Source: Pararhodonellum marinum (GTDB taxonomy: Bacteria > Bacteroidota > Bacteroidia > Cytophagales > Cyclobacteriaceae). Taken from it: a DNA stretch of 64,000 bases. The notes under the pieces are model-generated. The model saw only the letters and a program-made list of their open reading frames with translations, had not been told where the DNA came from and did no database searches. The stretch covers positions 1 to 64,000 of the forward strand of contig NZ_JACEFJ010000011.1 in the NCBI RefSeq assembly GCF_015354735.1. The letters are read 5' to 3'. Positions 37,709-46,349 of this stretch are shown here, piece by piece. Position 1 is the stretch's first letter, and each line of letters starts with the position of its first letter. The translations under genes were made by a program, and so were the position numbers.

Positions 37709-37744
37709 AAAAAGGCAGCCAATTGAAAAAGGCTGCCTTTTTTT
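37709..37744. terminator. Bidirectional terminator
   Basis: Arms AAAAAGGCAGCC (37709-37720) and GGCTGCCTTTTT (37731-37742) flanked by A- and T-runs, directly after the regulator stop codon and 16 bp from the stop of the convergent PurF-type gene. It can serve both. Confidence 0.9.
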
Positions 37745-37759
37745 ATGATGTTTGAAATG

Positions 37760-39643
37760 TCAATAAGCCCTGACCAGTTTGCCTTCCATAAAATTGACAA
37801 ATGATCGGTTGACCACCTGTACCCCTCCCACGGTAGGAAAATTCCCCGTGAAATACCAATCTCCCAAATGATCTGGACAGGCCTTGTTCAGATTTTCCAC
37901 TGTTTGATAGATGACTTTTACTTCTGCCTTTATATTCTGGGAGGTGATGATCTGCGCAATTTTATCAGAAATTTCCTCATCGGTAAAATGAGCGTATATT
38001 TCTTTGACATGGTTTTCAGATGAGGTGGGGTTATTCACACACTTTTCATACACCTGATCCAAGACAAAACCTTTATTTTGATCCCTTAATAATTCTAGTG
38101 CTGCCCTGAAGGCAATGAAATCCCTCATCTTGGACATGTCTATGCCATAACAGTCCGGATAGCGGATTTGCGGGGCGGATGATACGATAATGATTCTTTT
38201 GGGTTTCAATTTATCCAGAGTGGTCAAAATACTTTTTTCCAAAGTGGTGCCTCTGACAATGCTGTCATCAATGACCACCAAAGTATCAATACCCGAACGG
38301 ATGACTTCATAAGTGGTGTCATAGACATTGGCCACCATGCTGTCACGGTCACTGTCATTGGTGATGAAAGTACGTAATTTTACGTCTTTACTGACCAGTT
38401 TTTCAACCCGTGGCCGGAAATTGAGCAATTCCTCCATTTCCCCAAGGTGCGGTTTACCCTCCAGCAGCACCTCTCTTCTTTTGGCACTGAGGTAATCCTC
38501 CAATCCTTCGATCATCCCTAAAAAAGCTGTTTCAGCAGTATTGGGTATGTATGAAAAAACCGTATTTTTCAAGTCAAAATCTATTGCTTTCAAAACTTGG
38601 GGAATCAAAGCTTTTCCGAGATCTTTTCTTTCTTTGTAGATATCAGGGTCAGTTCCCCTTGAAAAATAAATCCTTTCAAAGCTGCAGGATTTTTTCTCCA
38701 AAGCGGGTATGATTTCATGCTCGGCATAGGAGGCATCCTTGTTGATGACCAAGGCATGTCCCGGCTTTATTTCCTGAATGGCTTTATATTCAATGTTAAA
38801 AGCAGTCTTAATGGCGGGTTTTTCAGATGCAATCACCACGATTTCATCATCTGCATAATAGTAAGCTGGTCTGATGCCTGACGGGTCTCTAACCACAAAA
38901 CTTGCCCCATTCCCGATCAAACCGGCCATGGCATATCCCCCGTCAAAATCCCTGCAAGATCTTCTGAGAATTCTTGCTACATCAAGCTCCTTCTCGATCA
39001 CCTCAGTCACTTCTTCATTGGAGTAATTGGCTTTGTACTTATCAAAAATCCTTTGATTTTCTTCATCCAAAAAATGACCTATTTTTTCCATTACGGTAAC
39101 AGTATCCGTTTTTTCCTTAGGATGCTGTCCCAAGTCAACCAATTTGCCAAAAAGATCTTCCACGTTGGTCATGTTAAAATTTCCAGCCATGACTAAATTT
39201 CGGCTCCTCCAGTTGTTTTGTCGGAGAAAGGGATGACAGGTTTCAATGCTGTTTTCCCCATGGGTGCCATATCTCAGGTGTCCCAGCCATACTTCTCCTG
39301 AAAAAGAAATGTTGTGCTTCAGCCAATCCCCGTCCATAAAGTTTGCTTCTTTGTGGTGTTTTTTGGCTTTTTTATACTTTTTGGAAATCTTGTCAAAAAT
39401 TTGATTGACCGCTTCTGCCTCAACCGACCTGTACCGACTGATGTATCGGGTACCTGGTTTGGTGTCAATTTTTATGTTGGCAACTCCGGCACCATCCTGT
39501 CCCCTATTGATCTGTTTTTGCATGAGGATGTAGAGCCTGTTCGCTGCATACATATTGGTCCCATACTTCTCAATGTAATATTGAAGCGGTTTTCGAAGCC
39601 TGATGAGCGCTATGCCACATTCATGTTTGATTTGGTCACTCAT
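37760..39643 (-). CDS. PurF-type glutamine phosphoribosyltransferase, long form
   Basis: 627 aa, about 120-150 longer than ordinary PurF. N-terminal class II glutaminase with Cys9 as likely nucleophile after removal of eight residues (HECGIALI), plus NRGQDGAGV and WLGHLRYGTHG; C-terminal phosphoribosyltransferase with the PRPP loop VVIDDSIVRGTTLEKS (about 460-475). The family is annotated as amidophosphoribosyltransferase, first step of purine synthesis; Bacteroidota often carry this long form besides a shorter one, and whether it does the same job is not clear. The extra length lies mainly in insertions (about 75-105 and 190-235) and in the C-terminus. Confidence 0.85.
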   Translation of the reverse strand: MSDQIKHECGIALIRLRKPLQYYIEKYGTNMYAANRLYILMQKQINRGQDGAGVANIKIDTKPGTRYISRYRSVEAEAVNQIFDKISKKYKKAKKHHKEANFMDGDWLKHNISFSGEVWLGHLRYGTHGENSIETCHPFLRQNNWRSRNLVMAGNFNMTNVEDLFGKLVDLGQHPKEKTDTVTVMEKIGHFLDEENQRIFDKYKANYSNEEVTEVIEKELDVARILRRSCRDFDGGYAMAGLIGNGASFVVRDPSGIRPAYYYADDEIVVIASEKPAIKTAFNIEYKAIQEIKPGHALVINKDASYAEHEIIPALEKKSCSFERIYFSRGTDPDIYKERKDLGKALIPQVLKAIDFDLKNTVFSYIPNTAETAFLGMIEGLEDYLSAKRREVLLEGKPHLGEMEELLNFRPRVEKLVSKDVKLRTFITNDSDRDSMVANVYDTTYEVIRSGIDTLVVIDDSIVRGTTLEKSILTTLDKLKPKRIIIVSSAPQIRYPDCYGIDMSKMRDFIAFRAALELLRDQNKGFVLDQVYEKCVNNPTSSENHVKEIYAHFTDEEISDKIAQIITSQNIKAEVKVIYQTVENLNKACPDHLGDWYFTGNFPTVGGVQVVNRSFVNFMEGKLVRAY

Positions 39644-39673
39644 TGGGTAAAGGAGTAGTGTTGATTAAGAATA

Positions 39674-39681
39674 CAAAGTTA
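39674..39681 (-). promoter_or_regulatory. -7 element of the PurF-type gene
   Basis: Minus-strand TAACTTTG matches TAnnTTTG, 31 bp before the ATG. No TTG at the -33 distance. The rest of the 194-bp gap to murI shows nothing else. Confidence 0.4.
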
Positions 39682-39837
39682 AGTCTTTTTTAAGAATATA
39701 AATTAATAAAAATTAATTCCAATCCGGACATATTTCCTCTTGGAGACCCATGAAAGGATTTCCTTATTTATGCCTGTGACAAAATAGCCCAAGACCAAAA
39801 ACCGATTCTTAACAATTAGATAATGTTGAATTGAGAT

Positions 39838-40650
39838 TCATTCCCAAAGCGGGAATTTTTCAAGCTCCACCTCCTGTCCAAAAAAAATCTGAGTGGCGTG
39901 CTCAAAAGACATGGTATAATCAGAAACCAAAAATCGATCCTTTTTGGGTGTTTCTTGATGGAGGAGATTGTTGAATTCAAGGTAGGCCTTAGTGGCCTTT
40001 GCAACAATTTCCGAACTGTCGATCACTTCCGCTTTTCCCTTATAAAGTTCTTCGATTTCATGCTTGATCAATGGATAATGGGTACACCCAAGGATTAAAG
40101 CCTTTAGATGCTTCAGCTCAGGTTTGTTCAAATAGTTACCGATGATGGTTTGGCTGATGTCACTTTTATAAAAACCCTCTTCAATCATGGGAACGAGAAG
40201 AGGTGTAGCCAATGCAGAGAATGTTATCCCTTCATTTAGCTCAGCGATCTTCCTTTGATAGACACCCGAATGGACTGTTTGTTTGGTCCCAATCAACCCT
40301 ACCCTCTGATCTCCATATGTCTCTCGGATATAATCTACCACCGGATCGATCACATTTAGCACTTTGGCTTGGCTTCCCACATAGGCTTTTACCAGTTCAT
40401 ACGCAGCTGCAGAAGCGGAATTGCAGGCAATGAGGATCAGTTTGCATTTCTCTTGTAAAAGCAAATGCGCGATTTTTACAGAATAGGCTTGAATTGCCGC
40501 TGTACTTTTGTCCCCATAAGGCAAGTGGGCAGTATCACCGAAATAGATGATCTGTTCCATAGGCATGAGGTTTTTAACAGCTTTGGCTACGGTAAGCCCG
40601 CCAATTCCACTATCGAAGATCCCAATGGGCGCAGCTGCCTTTTTTGACAT
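39838..40650 (-). CDS. murI: Glutamate racemase
   Basis: Makes D-glutamate for peptidoglycan (270 aa). Both catalytic cysteines are present, in IACNSASAAAY (about 74-84) and LGCTHYPL (about 187-194); the N-terminal IGIFDSGIGGLTVAKAV and YFGDTAHLPYG are diagnostic. ATG start. Divergent from the acyltransferase gene. Confidence 0.97.
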   Translation of the reverse strand: MSKKAAAPIGIFDSGIGGLTVAKAVKNLMPMEQIIYFGDTAHLPYGDKSTAAIQAYSVKIAHLLLQEKCKLILIACNSASAAAYELVKAYVGSQAKVLNVIDPVVDYIRETYGDQRVGLIGTKQTVHSGVYQRKIAELNEGITFSALATPLLVPMIEEGFYKSDISQTIIGNYLNKPELKHLKALILGCTHYPLIKHEIEELYKGKAEVIDSSEIVAKATKAYLEFNNLLHQETPKKDRFLVSDYTMSFEHATQIFFGQEVELEKFPLWE

Positions 40651-40663
40651 AATTTTCCCCCTT

Positions 40664-40695
40664 TTGACAACAAATGACCTTAATTTGTATATTTC
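40664..40695 (+). promoter_or_regulatory. Possible promoter of the acyltransferase gene
   Basis: TTG (40664-40666), 21 bases, TATATTTC (40688-40695), one mismatch at the last base. It would leave a leader of about 100 nt that contains an imperfect hairpin at 40713-40738. Confidence 0.35.
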
Positions 40696-40801
40696 GGTAA
40701 ATTCAAAACAAAACCCTCAAGCTCAAAAGCTCAAGGGTCTATTGCAAGCAAAGAGTTAAATGATCGATTTATATCGGTAAATATAGTAAAATCAAGTTAG
40801 G

Positions 40802-41530
40802 ATGAAAATATTCAAGTTCATTTTTACAGCCTATGCAATTTTGATATTTGTCCTTCTCATGCTTCTATTTTGTCCCTTTATCATGCTGCCCATATTGATA
40901 TCAGAAAAAGGTGGTAAACCGGCCTTTTTCTTTATCCGCTGGTGGGCCCGAAGTTGGTCTTTTCTGGTTGGAATCCGATACAGGGTTCACGGCCTTCAGC
41001 ATATTGATCCGCAAACAGCCTATATTTTTATATTCAACCATCGTTCATTTCTTGATGCTCCGGTGATTCCCATTGCCATCCCACAAGAAATAAGGGCACT
41101 TGGTAAAAAAGAACTTTCCAAAATTCCGGTTTTCGGCACCATTACCTCCAGGGTCGCTGTATGGGTGGATAGAAACAGTCCCGAATCTAAAAAAGCCAGC
41201 CTTAACCGACTACTTGAATTTCTTAAAAAAGACATTTCCTTGGTTGTTGCTCCTGAGGGGACAAGAAACAGTTCAGAATTAACCCTGTTGCCATTTAAGT
41301 TGGGAGCCTTTAGGCTTTCAATAGAAACACAAACCCCCTTGCTTCCAATGGCTATTATTGGGGCAGACCGATTGCTAAAGAGAGGAACACTTCAATTAAA
41401 CCCTGGCATCATCGACATTTATTTCTCCGCACCCATTGTTCCTCCCATCAGCAACAGTCAAGAAGCCATCCTTGAATTGAAGGAGAAATGCTACAATCGG
41501 CTTGAAGCAATGATCCTTACCCATGAATAA
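40802..41530 (+). CDS. 1-acyl-sn-glycerol-3-phosphate acyltransferase (PlsC family)
   Basis: Inner-membrane acyltransferase for phospholipid synthesis or remodelling (242 aa). An N-terminal hydrophobic segment (about 8-34) anchors it; the HX4D motif is NHRSFLDAP (about 79-87), and PEGTRN (about 156-161) is the substrate motif. Length is typical. No close partner genes; 290 bp without a gene follow. Confidence 0.92.
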   Translation: MKIFKFIFTAYAILIFVLLMLLFCPFIMLPILISEKGGKPAFFFIRWWARSWSFLVGIRYRVHGLQHIDPQTAYIFIFNHRSFLDAPVIPIAIPQEIRALGKKELSKIPVFGTITSRVAVWVDRNSPESKKASLNRLLEFLKKDISLVVAPEGTRNSSELTLLPFKLGAFRLSIETQTPLLPMAIIGADRLLKRGTLQLNPGIIDIYFSAPIVPPISNSQEAILELKEKCYNRLEAMILTHE

Positions 41531-41819
41531 TGAGGTGCCTGACCACAAGTTGGGGCATAGTTACACGGGACAGTTTTTAGGAACCTCTTTTAAATCGATC
41601 TAGTGGGGTTATTCAGATTTGGCACCATGTGTGCATATATGATTTCAAGATTATCAATAAAGGTGTGACAGATATCTTGTTGAAAATTTTAAAATTCTAA
41701 GATAACATTTTAATATTTGAAGTAAGTGTATTTTGATTTCAGAGTTTTGACAATTATTTGAAATGTCCTTTATTATTTTCGAAAGCTTAACCAATTATTA
41801 CACTAAACCAACTACAACT
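41531..41819. other. Intergenic region holding a candidate sigma-54 promoter
   Basis: No gene in these 289 bp. A sigma-54-type promoter lies at 41618-41635 and the remainder downstream is AT-rich leader for the small secreted protein. The stretch upstream of the promoter (41531-41610), where an enhancer-binding protein would dock, contains no obvious perfect inverted repeat. Confidence 0.5.
41618..41635 (+). promoter_or_regulatory. Candidate sigma-54 promoter
   Basis: TTTGGCACCATGTGTGCA: a perfect -24 element (TTGGCAC) and a -12 element GTGCA instead of TTGCA, with GG (41621-41622) and GC (41633-41634) exactly 10 bases apart as sigma-54 holoenzyme requires. The start would be near 41645, giving a leader of about 175 nt before the ATG at 41820. 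A sigma-54-dependent activator is encoded immediately downstream. Confidence 0.6.
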
Positions 41820-42146
41820 ATGAACGCAGCCATTCTTATTACCGCAATGATGCTTTTCGGTGGTACCCAACTCCCTGGAGATGCCACTACTACCAACATG
41901 ATCTCTTTTGAGCAGACGGTTCAAAAGAAACAAGATAAAGACAAAAAAGAGATCATGGCCGACGAATTACCGCAAGCCGTGAGAACTAGCATCGCTCAAC
42001 ACACTGAGGTAAGAGCTCTTCCAATTTCTAAGGCGTGGAAAATGACCAAAGATGACGGAAAAGTCTATTACAAAGTTGATTTTGGCCAAGGTGAAGAAAC
42101 CATGAGCAAAAAGTTCAACGAAGACGGAACTGAAGTTACTGACTAA
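41820..42146 (+). CDS. Small secreted protein, PepSY-like
   Basis: 108 aa from the ATG at 41820, which gives a signal-peptide-like N-terminus (NAAILITAMMLFGG); the longer reading adds a non-signal stretch. The mature part, with ELPQAVRTSIAQHT, AWKMTKDDGKVYYKVDFGQG and a final GTEVTD, resembles PepSY-like domains of small periplasmic proteins, which is tentative. It follows a candidate sigma-54 promoter and precedes the sigma-54 regulator gene, with a terminator between, so it is a likely target of that regulator. Confidence 0.7.
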   Translation: MNAAILITAMMLFGGTQLPGDATTTNMISFEQTVQKKQDKDKKEIMADELPQAVRTSIAQHTEVRALPISKAWKMTKDDGKVYYKVDFGQGEETMSKKFNEDGTEVTD

Positions 42147-42171
42147 ATTACCAACCTATCTACTTTTGTGT

Positions 42172-42208
42172 AAAACATCCAGATTTTATCTGGATGTTTT
42201 ATTTTTTT
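42172..42208 (+). terminator. Terminator of the small secreted protein gene
   Basis: Perfect 12-bp arms AAAACATCCAGA (42172-42183) and TCTGGATGTTTT (42189-42200), 5-base loop, then a T-run, 25 bp after the stop codon. Confidence 0.9.
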
Positions 42209-42241
42209 GTGATAACTTAGACCAAAAGTATCGTTAAGACT

Positions 42242-43588
42242 ATGCATAAAGTCCTTTTGGTAGAGGATGACCTTACCTATTCTAATATCATCAAGAAATT
42301 TTTGGAAAAAAACAATTTCCAAGTTTCATCCGTACCGAAAATAGCCGACTTTTTAAGTCTGATCAACAGCTTCAATCCAGATTTAGTCATTACTGACTTC
42401 AGACTTCCGGATGGGACAGGCATTGAGGTACTATCCCACACCAAAAAAACAAACAAAAACATTGGGGTCATTCTGATTACCAGTTATTCGGATATTCGCA
42501 CCGCAGTCAAAGCCATGAAAATGGGTGCGCATGAGTATATCACAAAACCCATCAACCCCGATGAACTGCTGATGACGGTCAAAGAGGCCATCAAAAAATC
42601 ACAGGCGGTCAAAACCGGTACCCCATCTCCCCCGCCTCCCAATATTTCCTACATTGTAGGTAAAGATGCGCCTTCTCTTCAGATAGAGGAACATATCCGA
42701 CTAGTGGCGCCTTCAGACCTCAGTGTGGTGATTATTGGAGAAACAGGAACCGGGAAAGAATATATCGCCAAAAGAATCCATGAACTTTCTGACCGACAGG
42801 CTGGACCTTTTATTGCCATTGATTGTGGTGCTTTGCCACATGAACTGGCTGGAAGTGAATTATTTGGTCATATTAAAGGTGCATTTACCGGTGCTTTAGA
42901 CAATAAAACCGGCCATTTTGAAGTAGCCAAAGGCGGGACTATTTTTTTGGATGAGGTGGGAAACCTCAGCTATGAAAATCAAATCATGCTGCTTAGAGCG
43001 CTTCAAGAAAGAAAAATCCGGAAAGTAGGAGGCACCAAAGAGATTCCTATAGACGTGCGGATTCTTTGTGCCACCAATGAAGACCTAAAGGAAAATATCA
43101 GCAGAGGTACTTTCCGGGAAGATCTGTACCATCGGCTGAATGAATTCAGTATAGAAGCCCTTCCTTTAAGGGATCGCGGTGAGGATCTTTGGGAATATGC
43201 CAATCAGTTTCTGGATGAAAGCAATCAGATCCTGAACAAAGAAATCAAGGGTTTTTCAGAAGAGGTCAGGGAGATTTTCAACCGGTATCCTTGGCCTGGA
43301 AATCTTAGAGAACTTAAAAACATCATCAAAAGATCAGTTTTGCTCAGTAAAAGTGACATGATAGAAAAAACAGTGCTGCCTTCAGATATTTACAGAACTT
43401 CCTTGGAGCCAACTTTCAATGAATTGCCTCAAAGTCAAAATCTCAAATTATCTTTGATGGAGCAGGAAAAACAGATTATCATGAGAACCTTGGAGGAAGT
43501 CAGGTTCAATAAATCCAAAGCCGCCAAAAAACTCAATATGGATAGGAAAACACTCTACAATAAAATGGAAAAATACGGTATTGAATAA
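42242..43588 (+). CDS. Sigma-54-dependent response regulator (NtrC family)
   Basis: 448-aa transcriptional activator. Receiver domain about 1-120 with Asp52 (LVITDFRLP); AAA+ domain about 140-370 with Walker A GETGTGKEYIAKR, the sigma-54 contact loop GAFTGA (about 218-223) and Walker B GGTIFLDEVGNL; Fis-type HTH at the C-terminus (FNKSKAAKKLNMDRKTLYNKM). The intact GAFTGA loop means it should act with RpoN. Convergent with the hybrid kinase gene, 2 bp apart, its probable partner. A candidate sigma-54 promoter lies 600 bp upstream. Confidence 0.95.
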   Translation: MHKVLLVEDDLTYSNIIKKFLEKNNFQVSSVPKIADFLSLINSFNPDLVITDFRLPDGTGIEVLSHTKKTNKNIGVILITSYSDIRTAVKAMKMGAHEYITKPINPDELLMTVKEAIKKSQAVKTGTPSPPPPNISYIVGKDAPSLQIEEHIRLVAPSDLSVVIIGETGTGKEYIAKRIHELSDRQAGPFIAIDCGALPHELAGSELFGHIKGAFTGALDNKTGHFEVAKGGTIFLDEVGNLSYENQIMLLRALQERKIRKVGGTKEIPIDVRILCATNEDLKENISRGTFREDLYHRLNEFSIEALPLRDRGEDLWEYANQFLDESNQILNKEIKGFSEEVREIFNRYPWPGNLRELKNIIKRSVLLSKSDMIEKTVLPSDIYRTSLEPTFNELPQSQNLKLSLMEQEKQIIMRTLEEVRFNKSKAAKKLNMDRKTLYNKMEKYGIE

Positions 43589-43590
43589 AC

Positions 43591-46164
43591 TTAAGTCAGA
43601 CTTTTTAACCCCATTTCATGGGATACTTTTTCCAAAATCAGTTTTGTCTCCTGCATCATTGTCATCGTTTTTTCCTCAATGCGCTCCATTTTTCCCGTTT
43701 TGATATCCAATTCTATATTTTTGGCTAAATGGGCACAGGAAAATTTCAATTGGCCAAGCCTACTGGAAAGTTGATGGGCAATTTCCATGATCCGGGTGAA
43801 ATCCCCCTTTTCCAATGACCGCTCTACTTCAAGTAAATTGCTTGTAGTCTCTTCGTAAAAATCCTGCAACAATTCATACAACATGGCTTCATCTCCCATA
43901 CAAAAGCCTTTCAAATCGGAAACATCAAAGTCTAAAACAGCATCGTTTACCTTAGTGGTTTTATGGACAACAGGAGACTCAACAGCTACATCTGAATAGG
44001 CTTTCAATCCTAAAAGCTCGCCTATTTTAGGGATGAGCTCATCCTCGTTAAAAGGCTTCAAAACCATGGCGTCAAAACCTGCGTCTGACAGCTTCTCCCT
44101 GTCTTCAGCAAAAACATTGGCGGTGATGGCCATAGTCGGCATTTGTTCATATTTCGGATTGGACTTGAGCATCCTCAATACTTGATAGCCACTGACTTGG
44201 GGCATCTGAATATCAAGAATGGCCATATCAAAGTGTTGCTCCTCAAAATTCTCAGTATATGCAAGACCACCCAAATAAGTAACGACTTCGGCCCCATTGC
44301 TTTCAAGCAGCAACTTTGCAAATTTGATCCCTATCGGATCATCGTCAATCAAAAGTATTTTGACACCTTTTAAAGAATACCAAACCTTGTTGACCACCTT
44401 TTCTGTATTCAATGGAGCAGCCAATTGACATGGGATTTGTATCGTGATGGTAGTTCCTACTTGTATTTGGCTCTCTACAGAAATGTTTCCCTCCTGAAGT
44501 TCCACCAGCCTTTTGACAATACTCAGGCCCAAACCCGTACCGCCAAATCTTCTCGACACAGAAGAATCCCCCTGATTGAATTCTTTGAAAATATTGTTCT
44601 TTACTTCCTCTGACATCCCCATACCAGTATCCTGAACCTGTAACAGCATGGCCCCGCCCGACAAATACTTTACGACCACATTGACCTCCCCGCTTTGGGT
44701 GAATTTTAGGGCATTGCTCAGTAGGTTGTTAAGAATCTGGTTGATTCTCAATTTATCCCCAACCAACCATTTGTTTTCCGGAAGACTGATATCCCAATTG
44801 AAGCCCAATTTCTTTTCCTCGGCTTTTAAAGCAAAGAAACTCTTGATGGAAAGAAAAAGGTGTTTGCCATCGAAGGGTTCGCTTTCAATTTGAATTTTCC
44901 CAGCCTCCAATTTTGAAAAATCCAAGATATCATTTACAATGGAAATCAAAGTGTCTGAGGCAAAGCCAATCATTTTGACAAATTCCTTTTGTTCCTCCTG
45001 CACGCCAGATTTTTCCAATGCGGCCTGATAACCTTGAATGGCGTGAAGTGGGTTTCTGATCTCATGACTCATATTGGCCAAGAAATCCTGTTTGGCTTTA
45101 GCCAGTTGATCTGAGCGTAACTTTGCTTCCTCCAGTTGCTTTCTATAGGTATTGGCCTGCCCTATTTCTTTAAGAATGTTATATATAAAACCCGCGGAGC
45201 CTATCGTTCCCAAAATCACAAAAAAAGCAAGTAAAAGAGACACATTATAGGTGAGTTGATAGGCTGAATTGTTTTTCTGTCTGGAATCGTAGAGAATGTC
45301 CTCCTGCATGGAAGAAATCAATTCCTGAATACTGGAGAAAATTTCCCGGTTTTTGTCGAGGAGCGTACTTTCCAGTGTGGCGAGATCCTGCCTAAGCCGC
45401 TGCTCATCTCTATAAATGTCCGTTACCACACCCTTCAACCCTTTCAATATGGCATCCACCCCGGCCTGATCCAAAGGCATGTCCACTTTAGAGGTATCGT
45501 TTTTTTCAAAATTCCGTAAAAATCCAAGTATTTTATCCCTTTCTTGAGAAGAAATGGAAGGGACAGAAGATGGTTTCTTTTTAAGGGAATCGGATTTTTT
45601 GCCCATCAAAGAATCAGGGACACTGATCTCTCCGATTTGGTAAGTCTTTGCCCGCAGTCTGCCCAGTGGGCTGAGTCGGTTGACCTCCTCCTGTCTTTTG
45701 ATTTTTAATTCGATATTCCGGAGGGCTTCTTCACTGAAGTTTCTGTTGGCCAAGTTGTATTTGACCTCTTGAAGGTTGGTATAGACTGAGATGAGTTCGT
45801 TGACATTCAACCCTATCTTATTGAGCCCACTGATCTCTGCGGTATCCGCAGCTGATCCCAAAAGGAGGTTTATTCTTCTTTCAATCTTTTGAAGTCCCTC
45901 TATTTCAGTAGTACTGTCCTGTCCGAAATTCCCCGACTTGATCCGGTCCAACTGATAAATATCTGCCAATAAACCATTGAGCTCCCCCATTCTCTCGTTT
46001 GGCGCCGACAATTCCTCCACTGTACTCAGCAACCTTTTGACACTAATGTAGGTGATTGTACTCAGGCTGATGACAAGGGTTAACGCCAATACAAAACCGA
46101 TGATGATTTTGCCTCCTATTTTTGGGGTGGACTTCAAAATATTCAAATTATTTTTTTCTATCAA
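43591..46164 (-). CDS. Hybrid sensor histidine kinase with receiver and Hpt domains
   Basis: 857-aa membrane kinase. Two transmembrane helices (about 18-42 and 312-335) enclose a mostly helical sensor domain of about 270 residues. Then a coiled coil, HisKA with NMSHEIRNPLHAI (about 366-378), HATPase with N box NQILNNLLSNALKF and G boxes DTGMGMSEE and GGTGLGLSIVKRL, a receiver (DMAILDIQMP, about 650) and a C-terminal Hpt domain with AHQLSSRLGQL. Such phosphorelay kinases pass phosphate His-Asp-His to a separate regulator, here probably the convergent sigma-54 regulator. Starts at TTG 46164 with a stop two codons upstream; no usable ATG precedes the first membrane helix. Confidence 0.92.
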   Translation of the reverse strand: MIEKNNLNILKSTPKIGGKIIIGFVLALTLVISLSTITYISVKRLLSTVEELSAPNERMGELNGLLADIYQLDRIKSGNFGQDSTTEIEGLQKIERRINLLLGSAADTAEISGLNKIGLNVNELISVYTNLQEVKYNLANRNFSEEALRNIELKIKRQEEVNRLSPLGRLRAKTYQIGEISVPDSLMGKKSDSLKKKPSSVPSISSQERDKILGFLRNFEKNDTSKVDMPLDQAGVDAILKGLKGVVTDIYRDEQRLRQDLATLESTLLDKNREIFSSIQELISSMQEDILYDSRQKNNSAYQLTYNVSLLLAFFVILGTIGSAGFIYNILKEIGQANTYRKQLEEAKLRSDQLAKAKQDFLANMSHEIRNPLHAIQGYQAALEKSGVQEEQKEFVKMIGFASDTLISIVNDILDFSKLEAGKIQIESEPFDGKHLFLSIKSFFALKAEEKKLGFNWDISLPENKWLVGDKLRINQILNNLLSNALKFTQSGEVNVVVKYLSGGAMLLQVQDTGMGMSEEVKNNIFKEFNQGDSSVSRRFGGTGLGLSIVKRLVELQEGNISVESQIQVGTTITIQIPCQLAAPLNTEKVVNKVWYSLKGVKILLIDDDPIGIKFAKLLLESNGAEVVTYLGGLAYTENFEEQHFDMAILDIQMPQVSGYQVLRMLKSNPKYEQMPTMAITANVFAEDREKLSDAGFDAMVLKPFNEDELIPKIGELLGLKAYSDVAVESPVVHKTTKVNDAVLDFDVSDLKGFCMGDEAMLYELLQDFYEETTSNLLEVERSLEKGDFTRIMEIAHQLSSRLGQLKFSCAHLAKNIELDIKTGKMERIEEKTMTMMQETKLILEKVSHEMGLKSLT

Positions 46165-46310
46165 AATTTACAATAACCATTCCATTATTACAAGCGATGG
46201 AGCTCATCTTAATAAAAGTGGTGAATTCAGAAAGGAAACATAAGTGTCTGATTGATAAAGCCAAACTCAGTTTTTGCCAAGAAGCGTTCCCTTTCGATTG
46301 GCATTAAGTG

Positions 46311-46334
46311 AAAAAGGGGCAGTAGCCCCTTTTT
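46311..46334 (-). terminator. Terminator of the cystathionine beta-synthase-like gene
   Basis: Perfect arms AAAAAGGGGC (46311-46320) and GCCCCTTTTT (46325-46334) with loop AGTA, 15 bp from the stop codon; symmetric in both directions. Confidence 0.85.
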
Positions 46335-46349
46335 CTGGATTCTTAAATG

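Noticed and set aside
40713-40738. Hairpin ACCCTCAAGCT/AGCTCAAGGGT upstream of the acyltransferase gene
   Set aside because: Two mismatches in 11 bp and no gene ending nearby for it to terminate; could be leader structure but support is weak.
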